Positions 11,322-19,235 of a DNA stretch of 21,501 bases are shown here, one piece after another. The notes under the pieces were generated by a model. The model searched no databases and was not told the origin of the DNA. It saw only the letters and a list, made by a program, of their open reading frames with translations. Source of the stretch: a virus; the IMG/VR virus record IMGVR_UViG_3300043411_000682, positions 1 to 21,501 of that record, one strand, 5' to 3'. Numbering within the stretch: position 1 is the stretch's first letter; each line of letters begins with the position of its first letter. Position numbers and translations under genes: made by a program.

Positions 11322-11329
11322 GGTTTTTT
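11292..11329 (+). terminator. Hairpin and T-run ending the + strand mini-unit
   Basis: GTTCTTG (11292-11298) and CAAGAAC (11308-11314) pair over 7 bp with a 9-nt loop. A run of six T follows at 11324-11329. The 9-nt gap before the T-run is unusual, so termination may be weak. Confidence 0.35.
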
Positions 11330-13000
11330 GCTTAAAATCTTCGTTATCTTGTCTGCATATCGCGCTACATACTCAGCAGGTGCTTCGGATAACAACGACT
11401 TTAAGGCGACAGAATCTTCATGAAGAAGAGCTGTATCGAACACCTGGCGCATTCCAGGTTTCCAGCCAGTTGCCGACTCTAGGAGTTGTTCTGTTGAGCC
11501 AGCTTTAGGAGCAACGGGATTCATGTTTTGTGCAAGAGGATTTTTTACAAAACCAGCCTGCTTATCTGCCGCCGCTAAACTACTTTTTAGTGTTGCAACA
11601 GCACCAATGTTTTCTAGGTGTTCACCTAGTGTTTCTACACCCTTTTCACCAATAAACTCTAGTTTATTGCCTACACGATACAGCACCTTACCCCCAATAG
11701 TTTTGACTGGAGTAGTTGCTTGTTCATATACAGTTGTCCAGAAGTTTCCAAACCCTCCTTTTTTACCTGCAGTTGTGAGAGCTTTGATACCGACCTTCTC
11801 TAACTCTTTTAGGTTTGAGTAATCACGGTAAGCTGCCTGGGTACTCTGGTCTCCAATCTTTGTTATTGACTCCCGTGTTTTATCACGGATAGCATCAGCC
11901 ATGTCTGCTTTCAGGGTTTTTACTTCACTTGCAACATCCTGCCCCTTGAAAATCTTTGAAGGGGTAAACTTATCGAGGGAGGTCTTTATCTGATTCGCTT
12001 TTATCATATCAGTCCCACTAAAGTCTTTGTAGTCATCTTGTAGAGATTCAAAAGCTCGCTGAAAGTCCGCCTTTCTTGAGGGTTCGACTTCTTCCGCAAC
12101 TCTTTTTGCCGCTTTGGCAAACAACTCATCTTTGGTAATTGTCTCTTTTGAATTTTTAAGAGCTGGCTCAATCTTGTTCTTCCATAGGTCAAGTTTCTCT
12201 ACATTAGATTGAACACCGATTTGTTTTTCAGTACCAGCAATACCCTTACGAAGAGCGGTATCACTCGAGATAACAGGCTTTGCCTTGATTGCATCGTCGA
12301 GTTGCTTAGAAACTTCAGTAAATTCCTTTGTGCCTTTCGTGGTTTTAGCCAATTCTTGCTTCAAGAATTTAACTTTGGCCTGATTTCCTTGGAGTAGTCG
12401 AGCCTCATCAGCCGTAGGAGTGTAAGCAGATTTAAAGACTTTCTCACCAACCTTGCTAACTCCTTGTCCTACTTTTGATATAGCCTTAGCCCCAGCTTCC
12501 GCGCCTACTTGGGCTAATTTTGCTCCCTGATTAATTATTAGAATATCACCAGCGATTTGACCTGCGGCTGAACCGATGCCAGCAACTTCTTCAAGTGAAC
12601 GAGCTGCTTCTGGGTGCTTCATAACCCAGTCTTGTAGGGCTGGACTATCACCAATTTTATTAGTAACCGCCTGAAAACCCTTACCTACAACCTCACCCGC
12701 TTTTGAAAGACCTTGGCGAGCTACTTCGGGCAGAGCTTCATAGCCAATCTTCGGAACAGTATTGAAAGCCTGAGCAGTAGCCTCAAAACCACGACGTACT
12801 GAAGATTGTCCAGCAAACTCATCTGTGCCAGATATAGCCTGGTTTACGTTCTCTCCTGCATTAGCCACCACTTTTCTTACTCGGGATAAAAAACCTGGAG
12901 TGTTAACCTGGTCCTGAACTTCTTTAGAGACACCTGAAAAAGGTTTCTTTTTATATTTTGCCTCAAACTCTGCTGCTGTCATTGGTGGAAGTATCTTCAT
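11318..13000 (-). CDS. Large helical virion protein, possible internal protein
   Basis: 560 residues, almost entirely helical and Ala/Lys/Glu-rich. The first 25 residues are polar with KKKPFSG. Residues 130-190 contain Ala/Gly-rich amphipathic helices (EEVAGIGSAAGQIAGDILII; AKLAQVGAEAGAKAISK). A charged central region (EVSKQLDDAIKAK, KADFQRAFESLQDD) could form coiled coils. No enzyme motif is visible. Size, composition and position in the virion block resemble ejected or internal proteins of podoviruses; that is inference. The start follows the next gene's stop after one base. It has no SD (AATAAAATG). Confidence 0.5.
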   Translation of the reverse strand: MKILPPMTAAEFEAKYKKKPFSGVSKEVQDQVNTPGFLSRVRKVVANAGENVNQAISGTDEFAGQSSVRRGFEATAQAFNTVPKIGYEALPEVARQGLSKAGEVVGKGFQAVTNKIGDSPALQDWVMKHPEAARSLEEVAGIGSAAGQIAGDILIINQGAKLAQVGAEAGAKAISKVGQGVSKVGEKVFKSAYTPTADEARLLQGNQAKVKFLKQELAKTTKGTKEFTEVSKQLDDAIKAKPVISSDTALRKGIAGTEKQIGVQSNVEKLDLWKNKIEPALKNSKETITKDELFAKAAKRVAEEVEPSRKADFQRAFESLQDDYKDFSGTDMIKANQIKTSLDKFTPSKIFKGQDVASEVKTLKADMADAIRDKTRESITKIGDQSTQAAYRDYSNLKELEKVGIKALTTAGKKGGFGNFWTTVYEQATTPVKTIGGKVLYRVGNKLEFIGEKGVETLGEHLENIGAVATLKSSLAAADKQAGFVKNPLAQNMNPVAPKAGSTEQLLESATGWKPGMRQVFDTALLHEDSVALKSLLSEAPAEYVARYADKITKILSKKP

Positions 13001-13001
13001 T

Positions 13002-14582
13002 TTATTGGATTATTGGCACTAATTCGCCAGTATCAGTAACTGCATACCCAAACTTTGCGACTTTTTGTTTATACTGTTTTCTTGCTTGTAAAACGGCGTC
13101 GTAAACATCTTCTGATGTATATTTTTTTCCTCCAACAAAAGGAGTGTTCCTTCTAAAGAATTGTTTAACCTTGCCACTAAATCCAGTTGCCTCAAGTGCA
13201 TTACCAGCATCACCTCCGACTTTCTCAAGCTGTGGATTCTGTATAATCGCCAGTGACTTTCCAACCACGTCCATATCGGCATTACTGAATTTCCTAATAT
13301 CATTTATATCAAGCTGAAATACGTCCTTATCGTAGTCGGCTGCAATAGCTCGAATACTATCGAAAGCTTGGTCAAGATTCTGAAACTCCATTTGAGTCTC
13401 TTCCATTGTCTTTGCATTCTCAAAGCCTGGAGTGGTACTAACACCATCAGGAGTTTCTGGTTTAATCCATGACTGTGTTATAGGTTCCCACTGATAATCA
13501 GTACCATTTATAGTTTTTATTGTAGGAATGCCATCATCACTACTAACTGGAGCCATCCTACCTTGAATCTTGGCAAGTTGTTGCTTAAATGTTGGTGATT
13601 TTGGGTCAATTCTGTGTATAGACGCAATCAGTTCTGGATGACCATTAGTTAGGGCTGTTCTTGCCCACTCATCTTGAGAATCAGCATTTGATTGGTACTC
13701 GTTATAAGTTCTAGTCTCAAGTGCTTTTGCTTCGTTATACTGTCTTTCCTCTGCTTTGGTAAGTAGCCCCGAAATGGAATTGAATAGGTTAACTTTGTAG
13801 TTATATTCATTAGTCAATTCTTCTGATTTCATTGCATACAAAGATTCTAGGTGACTTTGTGCCGATTCTAAGTCACCCTGTGCAGCTGCGATTTGAGCTT
13901 GTACTGGCAGTGCGGCTACTGCAGTACGCCTTGAAATCTCGTAAGACTGTGTGTCGAGAATATCAGTAGTGATACCCCTTCCTTGATTTTCTAGGTTTAA
14001 TTTTTGTTGTTGCGAACTAGTGATAAGAGCATTGAGGTTATCTGTATAACCCTTAACGGTTCTAGCCGCACTTTCTTTAGCCTTTAGTGCTTTACGATAC
14101 TCAGGGTCATCAGAAACATTCTTCTGTTGAGGCATATTTAGGCCCATATAACCCAGAATATCTTGTTGGGTTATGCCTCCAGTTTTAGCTCCCATTGTTA
14201 GGGGTGTATCTGTGAATTGATTGCTTTTAGTGTCGTAAGTTCGGCCTGTTCCTTCTAAATTAAGCCCAGCATTATTACCAAGAACAGCACCCAGGGGGTC
14301 AGGCGGAGTATCTTTTATAGGTAAATTTATTGGTGTTGACGGAGCGACTGACTCTGAATTTATAGTGTTAGTATTTGTGTCTACGTTATATCCTCTACCT
14401 GTGTTGGTATCAAAACTCTGGTTTGAACCACGTCCAGCAAGCACCTGATTTGTTCGTTGAGTTGCAGACCTGACTCGATTAGCCAAAGCAGAATTACCAA
14501 ATCCATCTGATGTAGTTTTGCCACCTTGTGATGAACTTCTCATGCCACGCCCCGACCTTCTTGATTTGTTTTTATTTGCCAT
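13002..14582 (-). CDS. Large virion protein with disordered head and coiled coil
   Basis: 526 residues. The N-terminal 100 residues are polar, Ser/Asn/Thr/Arg-rich and probably disordered (NKSRRSGRGMRSSSQGGK). Residues 155-300 are helical with Gln/Ala/Glu-rich segments suited to a coiled coil (AAQGDLESAQSHLESLYAM). The rest mixes helices and loops, ending AVTDTGELVPIIQ. A TGGTATAAT element ends 12 bp before the ATG, so this gene can be transcribed independently with a leader of only about 5 nt. With the following gene it may form the internal or ejected protein set. No enzymatic motif seen. Confidence 0.5.
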   Translation of the reverse strand: MANKNKSRRSGRGMRSSSQGGKTTSDGFGNSALANRVRSATQRTNQVLAGRGSNQSFDTNTGRGYNVDTNTNTINSESVAPSTPINLPIKDTPPDPLGAVLGNNAGLNLEGTGRTYDTKSNQFTDTPLTMGAKTGGITQQDILGYMGLNMPQQKNVSDDPEYRKALKAKESAARTVKGYTDNLNALITSSQQQKLNLENQGRGITTDILDTQSYEISRRTAVAALPVQAQIAAAQGDLESAQSHLESLYAMKSEELTNEYNYKVNLFNSISGLLTKAEERQYNEAKALETRTYNEYQSNADSQDEWARTALTNGHPELIASIHRIDPKSPTFKQQLAKIQGRMAPVSSDDGIPTIKTINGTDYQWEPITQSWIKPETPDGVSTTPGFENAKTMEETQMEFQNLDQAFDSIRAIAADYDKDVFQLDINDIRKFSNADMDVVGKSLAIIQNPQLEKVGGDAGNALEATGFSGKVKQFFRRNTPFVGGKKYTSEDVYDAVLQARKQYKQKVAKFGYAVTDTGELVPIIQ

Positions 14583-14593
14583 CAGTTTTTATA

Positions 14594-14602
14594 ATTATAC
14601 CA
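14594..14602 (-). promoter_or_regulatory. TGGTATAAT extended -10 promoter in the virion block
   Basis: Identical to the elements at 6403 and 7242, located in a 22-bp gap between two virion genes. No -35 is recognisable (GTCGGA at the expected place). The predicted start near 14587 lies 5 nt before the ATG at 14582. Confidence 0.55.
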
Positions 14603-14604
14603 TT

Positions 14605-14880
14605 CTATGTTTGTGTTCCGACTACCGTATACACTGCCGCAGTTGGACTTGCCGTAGTACATATCTTTAATTTGCCCCCAACTTCGATAATCTCGCCAAC
14701 CTCTCCATAAACAGGGTCAGAAGCATAGTGGGGAACCTTTAATCTCGAATTAAATCGAGAATATTTATTAAAATCCTGACTTGCTGAGAAGTTGTTTGCG
14801 TAATACTCATCACTCAAGGCTTTCAAGTCCTTCTCAAACTGGTCAATCTTATTCTGTTGGTCCGTGTTTGGTTTCATCAT
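14605..14880 (-). CDS. Small virion-block protein, 91 aa
   Basis: 91 residues from the ATG at 14880, which overlaps the previous stop as ATGA; a longer frame to 14907 lies inside the previous gene. The N-terminal half is a charged helix (QQNKIDQFEKDLKALSDEY). The C-terminal half is beta-like (YGEVGEIIEVGGKLKICTTASPTAAVYTVVG), resembling a small surface-fibre or capsid-decoration strand pattern. Function unknown. Confidence 0.5.
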   Translation of the reverse strand: MMKPNTDQQNKIDQFEKDLKALSDEYYANNFSASQDFNKYSRFNSRLKVPHYASDPVYGEVGEIIEVGGKLKICTTASPTAAVYTVVGTQT

Positions 14881-16373
14881 GGTACGTTTAGAAGCGTTGC
14901 TTGGCACTTGTAGCCCGTAATTTCTGCCCCGCCCGTACTCGTAATCTGGAACTTGAACTCTTTACCTGATGAAAACGCAGCCCCAGTGCTTTCAATATTC
15001 AAAAATGTTCTCGACAAGTCACCCACTGTGCTGTCAGTTCCTATCGTAGTCCACGAAGTAGCGTCATCTACCTTGTATTTCACGGTCACAGACTCACCTG
15101 TAGCTAATTTTCTAAAATAGACCTTTACCGACTCGAGTCTTTTATCGCTATCAATGTCTCCGAAGTCGTAAATTTGTGTCTCGTAAATAGAAGTAAATGC
15201 GTAGGTGGCCGCATCGTTAGTTTTGTCGATTGAACCGTCGCCAGAGTGAGAAATGAAGAAGTAGTTTGCCGCAGTACCAAAAGACTGGATACCTGATGTG
15301 TTTATGTTCTCATCAATAATATCGAGAGTGAGTGTGTAAGGGTAATTAATGTTCTTCCTACCAAAAGACCAAATACCTTCGTTATACTCAGTACCCGCAG
15401 AATTGGTCATCAACTTTGCCGCAAAGAAAACACGGTTATTCTTTACCGCCTTTGATAGTGGCATTGTTTTACCGCTAAGTGCTTGGGTAAATACTTCTTT
15501 TAAGACCTGCGGGACGCCACCTGTATACCCTTGGATAATCATAGAACCTCGTCCCGCGCCTGTTGCGTTGTTTAAGTAACGGTCAGTGATACCAATAAGC
15601 ATACCCTCAATGGTTTCAAGGACTCGTAGTTCACCCTCACCCCAATCAATCGCTTCCTGAACGTCTGTAGAGGTTAAGTTCCACAAGAACACTTTGGACG
15701 CACCGTTAAAAGTAGAGATAGGTGCACAAGCGATAGCTAGGTAACTACCAAAGTTGGCGATAGATGTGATTTTGAAATTAGTAGGCAGGGTGAGTTGAGC
15801 ATCAGCTACTGTTCCGCTTGCGTTCACTCTTACGAGCTTGTTGTTGTACGGAAGATAAAGATTGTCGTCTTTAGCAATTAAGCCTTGTGCAACAGACGTG
15901 ATTGTTCCCACAGTACCCTGTGAGTTGGTAATGCTAGGAGTTCCCGAAAGCAGTCCCCACCTAAATACTTGTGTTGTGCCCTGAAAGCCCCAGAGGTAAT
16001 CCTTATACTCTACGAGACAGCCGTTCTGAACTGCTGCGTCACCTTCGGAAGAAGTAGGAAGCGTCCAATTTCCAGTAGTGGCATCTGCTTTATAGACAAT
16101 CTTCGTAAGTCCTGCACCCGTTTGGCCTAGACCGTAGAGTTTTGCAGAAGCAGAGTGGTATACGAAGTCTTTAACAAAATACTGCTTCATGCCAGTCGCA
16201 GTAGAACCGTCGTTTGTATCTTGTTCTAACGACCTATACGGAATAAGTCTCGTCGGGTCGCTAAACACATCAAAGTGTTTTGAGATTTGGAATCCATTTG
16301 CACTCGTTTGACGTGGTGAATCAGTGATTCCCCCGCTAAACTGGTTAACTCTAATTTCAACAGTCTTGCTCAT
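14877..16373 (-). CDS. Virion protein with beta-propeller-like repeats
   Basis: 498 residues. It begins [18 protein letters not shown] and [20 protein letters not shown], a pattern seen near the start of some podovirus tail-hub or nozzle proteins. The middle (about 90-340) contains repeated strand-turn units such as [37 protein letters not shown] and [14 protein letters not shown], like propeller blades. The C-terminal 110 residues are a beta-sandwich ([20 protein letters not shown]). The protein is probably part of the tail machine. Its first ten codons encode almost the same peptide as the upstream HNH gene, and the start overlaps that gene's stop by ATGA. Confidence 0.55.
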   Translation of the reverse strand: MSKTVEIRVNQFSGGITDSPRQTSANGFQISKHFDVFSDPTRLIPYRSLEQDTNDGSTATGMKQYFVKDFVYHSASAKLYGLGQTGAGLTKIVYKADATTGNWTLPTSSEGDAAVQNGCLVEYKDYLWGFQGTTQVFRWGLLSGTPSITNSQGTVGTITSVAQGLIAKDDNLYLPYNNKLVRVNASGTVADAQLTLPTNFKITSIANFGSYLAIACAPISTFNGASKVFLWNLTSTDVQEAIDWGEGELRVLETIEGMLIGITDRYLNNATGAGRGSMIIQGYTGGVPQVLKEVFTQALSGKTMPLSKAVKNNRVFFAAKLMTNSAGTEYNEGIWSFGRKNINYPYTLTLDIIDENINTSGIQSFGTAANYFFISHSGDGSIDKTNDAATYAFTSIYETQIYDFGDIDSDKRLESVKVYFRKLATGESVTVKYKVDDATSWTTIGTDSTVGDLSRTFLNIESTGAAFSSGKEFKFQITSTGGAEITGYKCQATLLNVP

Positions 16374-16855
16374 TTTGTATTTTTATTAAATCCCCATGTG
16401 TCGGTAGTCCTGTGACAGTCCTCGCACAATGTCCTTCCGTTATCAATAGCTAGTCTTAATTCTGGGTATCTCGAAAAGGGTTTTATGTGGTCAGCGTGCA
16501 ATTTACCACCCCTTACGCCACACCAAATGCAAGTCCAGTTATCACGAGCAAATACTGATTCTCTCCAACATTTATATTCAAACGATGTTCTTATTTGCTG
16601 ATTTACTGGAGTCACCCCACCCTTCCAATTAGAATTTTTTTCCTTGGTCATTTTTCCTAAATGTGAATTAACCAAAGCCTTTCTGTGTTTTTCAGTTAGT
16701 TTCTTGCCTTTATTCCAAGATGCAACACCCTTTCTTTTGTTGGAAAATTTAGCTAAAGTCTCCTCTGAATAGACACCAGTTTTACCTTTGTGCCAAGGGA
16801 TTGAACCTTTCTTAAACTGTCCGTTATTCACTTTTATCTCAACTGTTTTGGACAT
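16370..16855 (-). CDS. HNH homing endonuclease with NUMOD3-type repeats
   Basis: 161 residues. The N-terminal part has NUMOD3-like motifs: [38 protein letters not shown] and NSNWKGGV. The C-terminal domain is a clear [16 protein letters not shown], then [17 protein letters not shown], then [13 protein letters not shown], with two CxxC zinc pairs and the catalytic ADHI histidine. Such proteins cut DNA at specific sites and spread themselves; NUMOD3 units bind DNA. It sits between a fibre gene and the propeller-like gene. The N-terminus ([10 protein letters not shown]) copies that of the downstream gene, which points to insertion at that gene's start. Confidence 0.85.
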   Translation of the reverse strand: MSKTVEIKVNNGQFKKGSIPWHKGKTGVYSEETLAKFSNKRKGVASWNKGKKLTEKHRKALVNSHLGKMTKEKNSNWKGGVTPVNQQIRTSFEYKCWRESVFARDNWTCIWCGVRGGKLHADHIKPFSRYPELRLAIDNGRTLCEDCHRTTDTWGFNKNTK

Positions 16856-16861
16856 AATAAT

Positions 16862-17710
16862 TTAAGCTGTTCTCTGCCACATATAACACGTAATAAATGG
16901 TTGCATGTTGTTCATTGAGGCATTACCGCCAGATGAAGTTGATGTCCTAGAATATACAGGTATCTCTGTTCCAGGACTAAGTGACGTTCCACTACCTCCA
17001 CCAGTTGAAGTTGGAAGTGTGTGCGTGTGTGCCAATAATTCACTTGAACTCATCGCATGATTTTCTTCTCCACCAGTATCACCAGATGTTCTTGCTGTAA
17101 GTGTCAATGTGAATGTTTGTGTGCCTGTTCCATCACTCGAAAGAGTAATGACCGTACCATTTTGAGCATTTGCTAGAGATGAAGCTAGTGAGAAAGTAGT
17201 ATTTGAAACTCTAACAATATAGTAAGTTGAAGTTGAAGTAAGACCTGTAATCACTGAACCAGTCGAAACATAGACTACCGCTTGCCCTGTTTGAAACTCA
17301 TTATTTGCTGCATTTGTAAGTCCTGTAACTGTAATAACATTAGAAGAACGTGAGGCAAAAGTAGCAACAACCGTTCCAGTACCAGCACCTATTAACACTC
17401 TACCTGAACCAAAAGCAGACCATGTTCCTAACCCAAAGAGAACATTTGGGTTAGTTGATACTGTCGATAGATAAATTGAACCTACAGGATAAACAGCATT
17501 AATTGGGCTTATAAATGAATCTGCATACGCCTTGACTGCTTTTTGAGATGGAATCTTTGCGTCAGAATTAGCGGCCAGTGTTGTGTCAGTATCAATAACC
17601 GATGTCTCGATTTTATCAGTGTTGAGATTCGTAAAATTCGTATTTATCTTGGTCATTGAGTTGGCCGTAGTGATGCCGTCTCCGCCTACAAGTGAAGTTA
17701 TTGTTGACAT
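16862..17710 (-). CDS. Tail fibre with tail-collar domain and inserted beta domain
   Basis: 282 residues. Residues 1-66 are an adaptor-like region (INTNFTNLNTDK; AANSDAKIPSQKAVKAYAD). Residues 67-110 (INAVYPVGSIYLSTVSTNPN and GTWSAFGSGRVLIGAG) are the first half of a phage tail-collar domain. GGEENHAMSSSELLAHTHTLP (213-233) and MQPFITCYMWQR (269-280) are its usual second half and end. Between them, about residues 111-207, lies an extra beta-domain (VITVTGLTNAANNEFQTGQA, then TYYIVRVSNTTFSLASSLAN). The protein is a likely receptor-binding or collar fibre. It starts four bases after the preceding fibre gene. Confidence 0.75.
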   Translation of the reverse strand: MSTITSLVGGDGITTANSMTKINTNFTNLNTDKIETSVIDTDTTLAANSDAKIPSQKAVKAYADSFISPINAVYPVGSIYLSTVSTNPNVLFGLGTWSAFGSGRVLIGAGTGTVVATFASRSSNVITVTGLTNAANNEFQTGQAVVYVSTGSVITGLTSTSTYYIVRVSNTTFSLASSLANAQNGTVITLSSDGTGTQTFTLTLTARTSGDTGGEENHAMSSSELLAHTHTLPTSTGGGSGTSLSPGTEIPVYSRTSTSSGGNASMNNMQPFITCYMWQRTA

Positions 17711-17714
17711 ATTT

Positions 17715-18245
17715 TTATCCTATTTTCATTACGATAATAACGACATTCTCAAGTGTCCCAGCACCAGCCGTTACGGTTACGTTCTGGGTCGCTGCCCCAG
17801 GAGTTTCTGTGTACATCAAGGCGAAAGCATGTCTTCTTGTCACACCCGAAGCATCAACCTTATGAGCCGTAGTGTCTTTGGTCACCCCGTTATAGGCTAA
17901 CAAACATGTTGTGTCTACGTTTGTTGAGAATAAAATATTTCCCTTTGCCCACACAATTACTTTCTGTCCTGCGGTAGTAGTAAGAGAGTGAGTTACTCCC
18001 GTGGTTGTTTCAATGGTAACCGTTCCAGAAGCCTGAACCCAACTAGCATCACCATCGGCATCTGATTGAAGTAAATATCCAGAAGAAGCTCCTGTGGTGA
18101 TTTTGATTGCTGGAGTTGTAACTAATCCTGTAAAAGTTGGTGAAGCTAAATCAGCCTTAGTGGTATCAAGGTCAGTAAAGTTGTCGTTGATTGTTGTCCT
18201 CGAGGTTGAGCCACTATCTGATGCGTTTAATGAAGTGATTGCCAT
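17715..18245 (-). CDS. Fibre-like virion protein, 176 aa
   Basis: 176 residues. The N-terminus (ITSLNASDSGSTSRTTINDN then FTDLDTTKADLASPTFTG) is a typical fibre attachment segment and resembles the N-terminus of the next gene's collar fibre. SGYLLQSDADGDASWVQAS is a common phage-fibre linker motif. The C-terminal 100 residues are beta-rich (QKVIVWAKGNILFSTNV; NVTVTAGAGTLENVVIIVMK). It is likely a short tail fibre or a subunit of the same fibre complex. No SD precedes the start (CATAACATG). Confidence 0.6.
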   Translation of the reverse strand: MAITSLNASDSGSTSRTTINDNFTDLDTTKADLASPTFTGLVTTPAIKITTGASSGYLLQSDADGDASWVQASGTVTIETTTGVTHSLTTTAGQKVIVWAKGNILFSTNVDTTCLLAYNGVTKDTTAHKVDASGVTRRHAFALMYTETPGAATQNVTVTAGAGTLENVVIIVMKIG

Positions 18246-18246
18246 G

Positions 18247-18501
18247 TTATGCTGGTTTACTTATATTCGTAATGCCGTTATCTGTAAGCCATGGTGCGGT
18301 TTCAGTCCAAGGAAATCTTGTTAAAGACCAAAGAAATCCTGTTGTTCCCTTTGAAACATTATCGAACAAAGACCCCATATCGTCCCATGTGCGAGTTTCT
18401 GTATCCCAAGTCGTCGTGTTAGTGTCCCAAGTCTCATAAGAAGACACCTTAGTGGTGTTAGTGAGTGAAGTGGTTGGTTTTGAAATGTTTACGAGTGCCA
18501 T
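18247..18501 (-). CDS. Small Trp-repeat virion protein
   Basis: 84 residues. Near-heptad units ETWDTNT, TTWDTET and RTWDDMG run in tandem (about residues 23-43). The motif NISKP occurs near both ends (residues 5-9 and 79-83). Trp residues are also frequent in the C-terminal half (FLWSLTRFPWTETAPWL). It sits between the adaptor and the fibre genes. Function unknown; a linker or decoration protein fits the position. Confidence 0.5.
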   Translation of the reverse strand: MALVNISKPTTSLTNTTKVSSYETWDTNTTTWDTETRTWDDMGSLFDNVSKGTTGFLWSLTRFPWTETAPWLTDNGITNISKPA

Positions 18502-18506
18502 ATTAA

Positions 18507-19229
18507 TTATCTAAACGATATTGACTTCATTGTCATCATTTGGTTGTCGTCCTTGTTGCGGTCAGAAAAGTATTGAATCATTTTCTTTTCCTCCATTTGT
18601 CTTTCAACAGAAAGCGGTTGCAAGTTTGGAAGACCCAAAGTCATTGCACCGTCATAAGCAGCAGCAATAACAAACCCGCGATGAAGTAGGGGAGACACAC
18701 CAGGAGCTTTTGTTGTATCAGTTGCCGCAAAATATGATGGCGTACGTTGGAAGAAGAACTTGAGGCCAGCAGATACCGTTGCTGGTGGCTTTGTGTCTAA
18801 ACGAATAATATTGTCCGCAATTTTGTCATAACAGGTTGGTGTTCCTGACACAATTCCAAAGTTTGCGGCATCATAATCAGAATCATTCCTATCAATGAGA
18901 TAAAGTGGCTCGTAGTTAGAACCCGACTCAAGCCGTGATATACCTGTAAGTGTGATAATCGAATTTCCCTGCTCGTCTGTGAGGAATGAATAATCCGAAA
19001 CATTTATCGTTAAGTCAGTAGTACCCTCTGGGAGCTTGGTGTGGTTTGTATCGTCCCACTGAAACCTGCGGTCAGCACCGATTGCATAACCAGTGACCAA
19101 ATCAAGATAGTTGTTCACCGAGTTTACGATTCGAGATGTCGGCCACTGTGTAGCGTCAACACGCATCAAATCACGAACCTGCTGGACGATTCCTGTGTTA
19201 TTTACTGTGTCTGAAAAAGCTATAGACAT
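18507..19229 (-). CDS. Head-tail adaptor-like protein
   Basis: 240 residues. It opens with a helical segment VQQVRDLMRVDATQWPTSRI followed by VNNYLDLVTGYAIGADRRFQWDD, a pattern typical of podovirus-type head-completion/adaptor proteins (P22 gp4-like in general form). A beta-rich centre follows (TDLTINVSDYSFLTDEQG; ITGISRLES region), then a helical C-terminus (SVERQMEEKKMIQYFSDRN). Its place after capsid genes and before the fibres fits a connector role. The exact family is not certain. No SD. Confidence 0.6.
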   Translation of the reverse strand: MSIAFSDTVNNTGIVQQVRDLMRVDATQWPTSRIVNSVNNYLDLVTGYAIGADRRFQWDDTNHTKLPEGTTDLTINVSDYSFLTDEQGNSIITLTGISRLESGSNYEPLYLIDRNDSDYDAANFGIVSGTPTCYDKIADNIIRLDTKPPATVSAGLKFFFQRTPSYFAATDTTKAPGVSPLLHRGFVIAAAYDGAMTLGLPNLQPLSVERQMEEKKMIQYFSDRNKDDNQMMTMKSISFR

Positions 19230-19235
19230 AATTGT

